From Nectonema munidae (lineage: Eukaryota; Nematomorpha; Nectonematoida; Nectonematidae): DNA of 64,000 nt. The stretch spans positions 186,001 through 250,000 of the forward strand of contig JAUIRK010000734.1 in the NCBI GenBank assembly GCA_030549495.1, written 5' to 3'. Made by a program: the position numbers and the translations under genes. Positions 23,255 through 35,200 of this stretch are shown one piece after another. Below the pieces are notes generated by a model. The model was not told the origin of the DNA. It saw only the letters and a program-made list of their open reading frames with translations, and ran no database searches. Positions within the stretch are counted from its first letter, which is position 1. Each line of letters opens with the position of its first letter.

Positions 23255-26200
23255 ATGAATTTGCTTATTCCTATTCTCTCATTGGTAAGAAGTCCTTATT
23301 TTTTATCTCATTTCACCCAAAAACGTAACAATATGCCAGAGACAGATTCAAAGAAGGAAATTATGTCGAAATCATCTTGTTCTTCCAATTTTTAGGCAAA
23401 GTTTAGGAAGTTTTTAAATCCGTTCGTTGATCAGGAGAGTTTTTTGTTTTTAATACAAAGTACTGTAAAATTAAATTTATTAGAAATGTTTAAAATATAT
23501 TATTTATTTTAGTTAAGACATGGACTTTATGAAAATGGAAATCATTTTTGATCATGGTGTAAAAATTTAATATGATATGTAAATTAAAATCATATATAGA
23601 GGTGAAAAATGCGAAGTGAAAACGCTTGATGAAACAAAAATATAAAATATCACTATACCTTTATGTGTGATCATGGAAGATTATTTTTTTTTAAAAAATT
23701 TAATTTTTTTTAAATTTTAAAAAATTAAAAAAAAAAATATTTTTTTTTTCTTTTTTTTTTTAAAAAATTTTTTTTAAAAAAAATTTTTTATTTTAAGCCT
23801 TTTTTTTAAATCTTTCCAAAAATATATGTATAAGAAATGAATATAAAACTCCATATTTATAGATATATTGAATTTTTATCGAGAGATACTTGTAGTTATA
23901 AGTTGGATAATATTTCCATCACACTTCAAAACTCAAAAGTTAGGTTGATTATAAAAAAAATAGAGATAGTAAAGGTAAACTTTAATAACAAGAACTTTCA
24001 ACAGGTTAGAGAATTTGCTAACTTCATTGAGTAATTGAAATACCCTAAAACAAACAGCCTTAACAATTTTTGTATGTTTTAATCTTTAAGACTTTAGGTT
24101 TTTTGTTCCAATTTGGGAGTGTGAAAGAAAATTCCACAGAATCGTCAACTTTCAAACTTTTTCTGAATGAAGATTTGAAGAAGTTATACACGGTCCACTA
24201 CCTCAATGAAAGTTCTAATGCAGAAAAGATCGAAAAATTAGATGGCAAAGATTTCAAAAAACTTAATCATTCCGAGGAGAAGCAAACAAAAAGAGAGTTG
24301 AGAAATGAAACAAACAATTTTCACGAAGCTAAAACCATGAAAAAAAATCCTGTGATTAGTGTAAACGCGGATAAAAATGGAAATGTTCTGAAGAATGGGA
24401 ATTTCAAGCAATTGCAAAAAAAAATTAGCAAAAGTCTTAACGAAGTTGGTATATGATTTTTTTTTTCTAACTTTATTTTCATCCAACTAAATTTTTGTAT
24501 ATTTATTAAGAATGGACAAATATCCGGTAGGCCGAATATCCGGTTAAAATTTTACTAAAGGGCTATCCGAAATCAGGCCTTACTTTAAATTTTAGCGGAT
24601 AATCCAGTGGGATCACTAATATTAAATTACTATTATTTTGAGCAATAATACAAATATAGAATTTTTTATGAAACTATGTTTAACTTCAGAACACTTATAT
24701 AGTGCAATTAATAATAACATTTATGAATAAAAGATAATTCAAAAATTATTCTCCCTCTATTTTTCAAAAGATTATTTCATAAAAATTATAAAACTTTCAT
24801 GTCAAATATTTTTTTTATCTAGTACTTGCCAATTCAAAATAATTATACTTCAAATATTAATCAACTTGAAAACAAAAAAGTGTTAAATTTTTTTTTCTAA
24901 ATCAATTCATTTAAAATTTTCAGTTTAAAACTTTTAACTTTTTCACAAGGGACAAAATATTTAATGTTTGAATAAATTTTAAAAATATTTTAAAATAAAA
25001 TACTTTGACAATTTTAAAATTGATTATAACATAAACATAACATAAATTTATTAAGCGAAAAAATAAGCCAATGAAAAGCTTGTTAGGATCGCATCAATAC
25101 AGAAAAAACAATCATGTTAAAATGTATTCAGCTATTTAAATATAAAAACCTCGTCTCTCCAGTAGGAATCAAGGCGATTTTTGAAAACGTTGAGTGATGG
25201 TGCATCCACAATGTCTTCAGGTAGTTTGTTCCAGTCATTTATGATTCCATTCGAAAAGGAAGATCTTAAAAATGCTTTTGCATTTTTATAATAGTATTTT
25301 TATCTTCTTATTTAAAATAATTGTATTCGTATTTCAGAAAATGAAATAAATCTAAAAATTTAAGGAATTGAAAAGAAATAAAAAAATACGCAAAAATAAA
25401 ATTTTGTTTTTAAACCCTCTCTATAAATATTTCAAATTTGCAAGTTTTTTTACTTTTTTTTAATAAAAGATTTTTTATTTGTTGTGAAATTTAAATACAT
25501 GCAACTAGAGTATACTCTTTCTTTAATAAAAAAATCGTCAAGCCAAATAATTATGTGAATTTTTAAATTTAATATCCAGTAAATCTTATCGGATATCCGA
25601 ATCCTGCTCTTTTCAAAAGCCGGTATCTGGTTATTCGGCCTTATTTCTATCAGGTACCTCCCTAATCTTAACTTTTAAAACTCTTATCTACTTATCACCT
25701 TCATGTATAAATATCACAAAAACAACGTTAAAATATTTGACTCGATAAAAGTCTAGGCCATGGATATTCAACCATTTTTCTTGTGGGCCAATTTCAAACT
25801 AAAAATTCTCTACTGTGCTGTGTTTTTTTTTGAAAAGTTTAAAATGAAAAATCTAAATACACGACAAAATTTATTTAAATTAATGTGATTTCTGACATTA
25901 CTTTTCCTTTGAAGCTCGTTAATCGGGACTTCATTTGTCCGAATGCTTCATTATCCGTATAAATAAAACAAGTGGTTCCTTTTCTCTTTGAATGCCGGAA
26001 AGTTAAGAAGATCAATATTTCTGAAATAGAAATAATTAAGCATTTGCTATTTTTGGCAAAATATTTGAGTTACATTTCAGTAATATCATGATATTATTTT
26101 AGCTGCAAATAAATAAAAATAAAAAATAATTTTTTGAAAAATAGAAGAAAAAAGATTTGACCGCAAAATCATTGTTTTTTCACAAGCGGGATAATTTCCT

Positions 26201-29200
26201 TAACCGAATAGTTTTTTTAATGTTTTGTTCTGAATTACGATGGTTGACTCTAGCTATATAGAATAAAATATGGTTATACGAAATTACGTCGACAGTCAAA
26301 ATGAAATATTGTTGACTTTAAAGGAAGATTTACTGATAACTTAAGAGAATTACCCTATATAACGATATGAACTTATAAGTAAATTATACGAAAGAGTGTA
26401 AATTTTATTTGAATTTTATGTTAAAAAAGTTAAATTTAATTCTATTCTACATTTTGAATTGACCAAAACTTTTAAACTCGAAAATATTTCGTGAAAAAAA
26501 TGTCCAAACTAAGTAAGCAAGTAAGTGATTTATTTTAAAAAGTCAACAAATCAAAAAAATATACAAATTACAAAAGACTTTAAACAATGTAAAATTCACA
26601 ATATCAAGTGATAAGGTTGACGACAACCATGGAATATGAATAAAATATACAACTTTTGAAGGCTAGTATCAAATGAGCCGCTTGTAGATGCCAACCGAAT
26701 TGAGAGTGCAATCAGAAACAGAAAAATAAGGTTATGCAAAATACCGGTATAGGCAACATAAAGTGTAATTGATAATGAAAGGTAACATATATAAAATCAA
26801 TAAAAGTATTTATTTAAAAATTATTATAATAAAAATCAATAACTTTATTTATTTATAAATTAGTTTTATATAAATTCTTGTAATAGAAAATAAAAAAAGC
26901 TGAAAAAGTTAAAGCATCTTAAGGGGGCCGGAGATATATTGTTTTGTATTATTTTTAAATCAAATAAAGAAAGGCCTTATAATTTTTAAACTTTTGAAAG
27001 CCAAGAGGATATCATTTAATGAAACAGGATTAAGGAATAAGAAAGAATTTCTAACTACAATAAGATTTTTACTAAAACTCAAAGGTTGTTCATTAACATT
27101 ACTTTTATCAAAGTGATCGCTAAATAAAGAACACAAGAAAGTATCGCTAGTTATCGATTTTCCATTAACATTACAACATAAAAATTTATTGGGCGAAAAA
27201 AAGCAAAGGATTAGCTTGTAGTGATGTTTGTTTAACAGTTATGGATAGTTCATTATTTGCTGAATTCATTTTTAAAAGATAAATAAATGATCTTCTAGGT
27301 ATGCTTACATCCTTTTTCAGAATAAGACTACTTATCGTAATAATTTTTCTTCAGAAATATATTTGACCACACCTTCGACTTCGTTCCTTAAAGAAATATA
27401 CTTTCTTTTAAAAAATTCGAAATTCGGTTTTTTCCGCATGTGCGATAACTTTTGCTTCTTTTATCGATAAGTTTTAGCAAATCATCATTAGTCCACATTT
27501 CTTTCTTACCGTTATATCTTTTTCCTCAATTTATAGATTTTTTTGATAAATTTTTAAATTCAACAAGTTTGGAGTCGAAGAGTGTAGCCAGATGTGAAAG
27601 GAGATCTTTATATCTATAGGGGATAGCGTCTTCCAGTCAAAGTTTGAAACATATACTTTATAAAAGTACTCAAAATTAATTTTGTTTTAGTGGAAGAAAA
27701 ATAGGGAAGTGATCCGAAATGGTTGAGTTTAACACATATGAAGTGAATTCGAACTTATTTGAAGGTATGATAAAGTTGTCTTAAAGGGTACCACCAGTCG
27801 GGCGAGTATAGGAAGTTATAGTAAGCACAAAAGAGTTTGGCACTAAAAGCATAAAAAATCTGTAACATAAAATCTGTTTTTAGGGTTTGTTTTATCAAAA
27901 TTAAAGTCTCCAAGCAGGATGTTAGAAATAACGCTAGGTAAATTATTAAGTAGTTCTAAAAATGAAAATTAAAAGAATCCATTTTATCTGTAAACGGTAG
28001 AAATTATGCAGGGTAATGCTCGAATGACCAACTATGAATCTAAGACAAAAATATTCAGAGATGTTTTCAAAATTATCAGATGAAACAAAATTAAAAAGTA
28101 ATGAAATATGGATGAAAAACCAAATGCCGCAATGTAGAGATATCTTCCTAGGGGGAGATGTTCATTAGAGTGACAAATCAAAAGAGTGACATAATTTGTC
28201 ACTCTTAAAATAGAGATTAAAAAAGCGACAAATCAAAAGAGTGACATAATTTGTCACTATTAAAATAGCGATTAAAGAGTAACCAATAGTTGAGTGTTTT
28301 TATTGAAGAACAAAAACAAATTAAAATATGTTTAATAATTAATTTTCATCAGTAGTAACATTGTCATCACTAACATTAGTTTCATCGACATTTTCTGCAC
28401 CAAATTGAAGATTGTATACAATGCCTCATCAAGAGAAGTTCCATATCTAGCTATAACATTAACAAGTTTTTTTATTTTTTTCTTGTTTATAAGTGCTTTA
28501 TTTTATATAATATTTTTCTAAGTTATATTTTTTGTTTCGTAATCCACTTTTCAACAGTTTGTATAGATTGTAGAGTAAAAAAATTAATAAGCAACAACAA
28601 TATATTAATACTTTAGTCACTTTTTTGTTATGTCACTCTTTTGAATTTCCTTATATTGTGTCACTCTTTTCAATTTTGGTATATTTTGTCACACTTTTGT
28701 CATGTCACTCTTTTGATTTGTCACTCTTTTGATTTGTCACTCTTTTGTCATGTCACTCTTTTGTCATGTCACTCTTTTGATTTGTCACTCTTTTGATAAT
28801 AACCCCTTCCTAGGACATGGAGAAAAAGTATAAGCAAATATTGGAAAAAGAATATTATCGTTTTTAGAATGCCAATTTTTTTGTAAACAAATCACTGATG
28901 TGGAATTATTTAAACGAGAATTGAGAAGTTCTATTAGAATTTTGAAATCAAAAAATTTGGCTTTGAGAGATTGTACATTGATACTTAGAATGGTAAAGTT
29001 ATTGCAATGAGTTAACCGAGAAGGGTGTAGAAAAGTACAAGATCTAAAATGAGTATTTTGACAGGGAAGAACATTAGTTAACAAATCACATAAATTAAGG
29101 TTATTGTTATGATTTAAAAATCATTCATCATAAGTAGCACAGTTCTTAATAAAGTTGATCTCTCTTTCAACAAATGTACATTGTTTACTCAGGGCAGAGT

Positions 29201-32200
29201 GATTGGAATCAACAGACCCACATTTCGAACAGTTTATGCCTTTAAATTCTGTTAGCTTACTAATGTCACTGGGTCTATGTGACAACGAACAATATCTACA
29301 AACACTAGAATTGGGACATTTAGAAGATACAAAAATGTTTATACATAAGAACTTTACAAAGATAAAAATTTAAAGACAGCCTAAAATTAACTTTGCATAA
29401 ATAGTTGAAAAATTTGAAGGACACATTTTAAATTCCGCATTTTTAGTTATCGATGAGTTTGGAAAATTAAAGAATTTCACAAAACTATTCGAGATAAAAT
29501 ATATTTATCATTCAATCTAGATTTTTTTGATTGATTAACTCCACTTTGTTAGAATTTAAGATAACTTTGGCCTTTTCTGCTGAAGGTTTTATCGGAAATT
29601 TTAATGAGATTAAGCTTTTCAAATTCAAGACTTTTTTGATGGGAACAGAATTGAGAGTTCTGTCAATATTATCAAAAATATCTTTTCTATTTAGATCTTT
29701 AGTAGAAACTAAAATTTTATAATTTTTCTTAAAGATGTCTGTATATAAAATTTTATCCCTAGACATTAATTCTTTCTTGATATTTGTCTGAGGAGAGCTT
29801 TTAGATAAATTTTTAATTTCAGATGTATTACTTTTAAAATTTTTGAAAATTCAAAGTTAGAATAATCTTTGGATAATGTTTGAATATTAGATTTAATGTC
29901 TTTCAAAATTTGGGTAACATTTGAATATTTCTTTTTTGTTTCTTATCCATATTTGAGTGCTCATTTTAACAAATTTTAGAGGCCCATTAAAGGACCATAG
30001 GAAAAAATTTACCAATTACCATATTAAAACTTTCGTCCAAACCTTGGCAGTCATAACAAAACCATAATTTGCATATAAAGTATTGAGTCTTTACAAGAAG
30101 ATTTATCACATGAGGTACAAAACCAAGATTCATTTAAGTTCTTTTCCTTCATTTAGCCACTAAATTATGGTTTATTCACAAATTTATAAAGGTTCATAGT
30201 TTTAAAATAAAACTTTCCACCACTAATTTTTATTTGTAATAAAAACCAATGTGATTAAAGTCTCACTCACAAACCAACAAAAACTAATCATTAAAGTAAA
30301 TATAATAACTTTTCTTTAGTTATTCTTTTTGAATACCAAGAAAAAATTAACAGTAACCAACAAATGTAAGCAAAAACGCTTTTTCAAATATCAACTTGAG
30401 CAACAACACTTTAGGGGATCATACATAAATCACGTCCGGCAAAATTTGTAAGTTTTGAACAATCTCCCCCCCCCCCCCCCACCTTGCGTGATTTTTACCC
30501 CTAGTGCTCTATTTTTTAATATAGAGCATCTAGAATTTGTTTATACCCCCCTCCCCTTGGTAGGGGACGTCATATATGCATAATGCTTAGACACATCAAA
30601 CAAATACAACGAAAACTAATATGATTTCGCAAAAAGAAATAAATTACCCCTGTCTTATTGCGAATCACATGTGGTTATTGCATAGACTAAACTCTTTAGT
30701 TAACAATTAATATTTGACACAGGTTTGAAAAATCATAATTCAAACAGCTTAGATCCTCAAAATTTGAATGATAAGTCGGCCACATAAAAAGATTAAATGG
30801 ACCTCAATATGGCCAGCACGACACGTGTTGTATATTCCTGGTCTAGAATGAAATCGAAAAGAATACCTTGGGTTAGGGTATTTGTAAAAAAAATACTAGA
30901 AAATTTCCATTTTTATCATAAACATAATATTTTTAATTACATTTCAGACAATATTCGAGATTCTTTCAAAAATGGTGAGAAAATTGTGAAACTTCCAGCT
31001 CCTTTGTATCCAAGAAAATCTTTGAAAGATCTTCCCAATCAAAATTCGATTGAAGATGCAGTGGAGACAAGATACTCTTCAGCCACAAAACCCGCGTCCC
31101 AAATCCAGTATTACATGGCTCGCAAACACCAAAGTAAGAAGAAGGAGAATTAGCGTTGGCCTTATATTCACTTCATTCCTTTTGATATTAGCCACGTGCA
31201 AACACTTCTTGAACAACGTCATCTGCAATGAGAAACAGTTGTGTCCTAAAGGATACCAATGCGATCAAAGAGAAGCTCTCGACGAATTCGGCTACTGTTG
31301 TCTAATACAACGTACAACCCCTTTTTATTCTCCCAATCATAGCATGGCCCAGCAAGAGGGAACGGGATAAGTTACCCTGTCTACCCGGCCAGTGACCTTT
31401 TGCCTAATCGGCATTTTAATCCTTTAAGTTTATTTTATTCTTTTATTTTTTTCCTATATCTAATATACATTGTAATTTTATATTTATCAATTTCGTTCTG
31501 TGAAACATAACCTGTTTAAATTGCCTTCAAAGTTCTCTTTGACATATCTTCCAAACTTTTCGAATTTTTCTGAAGCCACATTTTTTAATACAAAAGTGAA
31601 ATATTTTTACTCCTTGATATTCGAATTTGAAAGACGATATTTTAACAGAAACTCAATTCAAAATTTGAGATATCAGAAGTGATGTATAAGAGAACTTGTA
31701 TATACAATTCCAAATCAATCATGTAATCTTTGCCAATACTTCAAAATTAGTTCTCTTATAGATAAAATTTTGAAATATAGAACTTTACTCTGTTACATAT
31801 TGAAAGCTTTTTGATTGAGCGATAAAATACACATTTGGTAATCTTTGATGATAACCCTATACTTTGTATGTTTTACTTTTTTACAATTAAGGGATTTACA
31901 TCAATTTTGATCTGAGGGCAGCATTGAAGTCTACCTAAAATTAGCTCTATGATAGGCTTCTATGAAAACGTCAAAAACATATGTATACTAGTTAATTGCA
32001 AAACCTACGTCTCATTCGATTTACTTATGGAAATTTTAATTACTCGCATCTAGTTTGCTCCACTTTAATAAAACTTCATAAAGCTTTCATGTTTCAGCTG
32101 GAGTTTTGAAAACTTTTCTAAAATTACTCCTAAATAAAAACGTTGAATTAAAAAGAGTTCTTTCCTGTTTTCCAATTGTTTAATCTTTACTTTCTGTTTA

Positions 32201-35200
32201 ACTTCCTAGTTCTATTTCGCAATATCACAAACAAACGATGAAGTTATGACAAGAATTTGCTTTTCAAAAAACGTTTCGAATTTTTTTTCGATTTTTCAAT
32301 ATCTTCTCGATTTGTGTACAAAGATATAGAAAAAGGAAAATATGGACGAAAACATTTTTGAATAATTGTTATTTCATAAGAAATCAACGGCTCAATACTC
32401 TAACTCTAACAAACTTGAATTAGTGTGCATATCTTTTGTTCTACAAATGTTCTAATGTTACTTATCATTTCGGCACTACAAAGCATCAGATTCTAATGCA
32501 AAATCTTCCATTTATGATTTTTGTTAAAAATAGACATGTTCACAAACCTCTCCTTATAATATTCAATCCAAAAAAGAGGTGAAGTTGTACCCCCTAGCAC
32601 TCCCTATATTTAGTTATGTTATTTTGGTCTAAAACTTCCTTTCTTCGAAATGAAATTTTGCTCTACTCTACTATAACAGCTATTCACTGATGTGATTAAA
32701 AAAAACGTTCCCGCGTCACTGGACAAGACGGTCTATAGTTTAAACCAGACTAAATGGAGAAATAATATCTATGGAACAAGTGGAAACAGATTACAGAAAT
32801 TAAGGATCAAACCGAACACGACATGTCTTATCCTGTCCTTAAGACATATTAAAAAACTAAAAATTCCTTTACCAATTTTAAAATACATCGAAAAAAGCAG
32901 TATATTTGAAGTATATTTGATCAAACCAAGATTAAATTCTTTTAAAAAAAAGCATGGACATATCTATAATTGAGTTTTACACGCGCTTCCTTTACTCTCT
33001 GATTAGGTTTGCAGTTTCGGAAAAAGTTTTTTACGAGAAGCACTGTTCGCTGGAAATCGAAAAAAAATGTAGAGCCAATCTTTCAACATCTGCCAATTTT
33101 AACATTATTTATCACTACTTTGATGAATGGTAAAAAGATCGAGAAGGTCTAATTTTTTTCATTTCTTTTTTTTCAAGAAAATACATTTCTCTTCTAATAA
33201 TGGAGATTGTACCTCATCTTATCACAAATGAGATTCATTTAAATCGAATTAAGATTGTGATAAAACAAGATATATTTGACAAAAATTAAGAATAAAAATC
33301 TTTATTGAGGATATAAATGAGATCAAATAAGAACAGAGGGTATCATTAGTAAAAACATGCAGCATCATATTCTTTTGTTTTTGATATAAATTTTTCAATC
33401 ACATGTTTAATTATATGAATGTATTATCTAATCAAATTTTTTCTAACTTTACTTTTAAGCGGTTTTGTTGTGTGAAAATCCAGTTCCCAATCAAATTTGT
33501 GATCACTTACATTACTGTCCAATCAACTATCGTTGTGACATGCGACCTGGTATCGATGAATACGGCTACTGCTGTTTAGGTGAGGCCTCTCTTTAAGATT
33601 TGCTTATTTTGTTTTTGAATCAACCTCATTGTTCACTCTTCTTGGAGTTGTGTTCTATTTCTTAAACTTTGAAGCGATTAATGACGTAGTTTGAAGATTA
33701 AATTACGAATTCTTTAGAAGAATTTGAGTTAAGCCAAAGCTTTTAATAATACTAAAGGGGATGGAGTATTTGTGAAAGAGACGTTTTATTTCAGAGCCAT
33801 ACGATGATATAGTTGAGTTAATTTTGTCTGTTTAGGCGGCTAAATTTTTTTCTAAATGCTAATCCAAATATACAAATCTTTATATAAAATGAAATTTGCC
33901 AAATTTTTACATTGAGAATACTTGTTTGCGACTGCATTTTCCAAAGATTAAAAGAAAACTCATTTGGCGGCTGCCAATCCTAATAAAATCAAAAACTGGA
34001 AATTAAAAATGGCGTATGCTTCAGTACTTTCAAATTCTCCATTGTTGAGATTTGGTCTCTTTTTCATATTATCCAAAGTAAATTTCGTCATCTTTTTCAC
34101 ACAATGTTTTAACGTTGTTGCATAATTCATAATTGATGTTACTTTTATTATCGCCATCTATTTAATTCTAGATGATCGATGAATATCACTTTAGTTGGTC
34201 CTGCGAGTGACGTACTATCTATATTAATGTAAGCAAACATTTATAGGAGATTTAGTTAATAAAAAATTCTAAAGTGTAAAGACGAGTTAAATTCATTTCG
34301 ATAAAACCGATCTTAGATACTGTTTCAAAAAAATTTAATCCAAATAATTGCATGTAAGAACACTAATTTAACAAGAGTAACTAATTATACAAAATCTCGT
34401 CAATATTTGATCCAATACTTTTAATTAAAATAACATTATAAATTTGTAAAAAATGTGTCTATGACAGTTACCTTTTTTGAGAATAATCCCTGACTACTTG
34501 ATTAACTCACTGATTTGAGCACGAATCCTACTAACAAATTCGATGGTTGACTAAACTTATAATAAGTGAACTAGCATAGTTCTGCACGTTTCAAACGGCA
34601 GGTATTTATACTTCTATAGTATGCGAAGAGAATGAAATATTAAATTTCTTGCATAGAAATTAACATGTAAACTATGATCTAGAATCGATTATTTCTTTAT
34701 TATATTAAAAATGAATTTATGTTTTCAATTTAATGATTGAAGCCAAACTTAATTAAAAAAGAGTTTTACAAAATCACGTACTCACTTAGATAAAAATTAC
34801 CAAAAAATGAACACTTTAAACAGAAGCGTGCATTTTTTTAAATTGACTTTTTCACAATTTTAAATTTATTTTAAGAGAATTTGTCTCTGAAACTCAACAG
34901 CGAAACAAGTAAAGTAATGTGAAAAATTTAGTTACAAGCCAAACATTTCTCTTAATCATATAAAATTAGAAAAATTCAAAATTATTGGTGGAGCGAAAGT
35001 CTTTTTCGCGGCCCCCTTGAAATCACATTGGGCGTGTAGTCCCCCGCCCCATCCTATGTGCGCTCCTAACTTTAACAAATAAAGGAAAATACTGGCAAAA
35101 TTAAGAACGTAGAGGAAGAAAGCCTTAAAAGCGAACATGAAAATTTCATACACATATTTGAATCCTTATTTTACTTTTGTTCAAAATCTAATGAATATAT

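Noticed and set aside
28615-28798. CRISPR-like array
   Set aside because: Units are contiguous 16-bp repeats without unique spacers, they form inverted arms, and the sequence is eukaryotic.
30878-30947. A 70-nt GT-AG intron joining 30797-30877 to the next exon
   Set aside because: Splicing there shifts to a frame that meets a stop within 14 codons, so it cannot yield the cysteine-rich protein.
30797-31153. 118-codon frame as the start of the WAP-domain gene
   Set aside because: It has no signal peptide. An internal acceptor at 30947 fits in phase with the exon ending at 24448, which leads back to a proper signal peptide at 23255. The first 50 codons are then intron sequence.
31050-31191. 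N-terminal part of the frame 31050-31370 (hydrophobic ISVGLIFTSFLLILATC) as a membrane anchor
   Set aside because: It overlaps the 58-nt intron 31134-31191; the hydrophobic stretch is the translated polypyrimidine tract.
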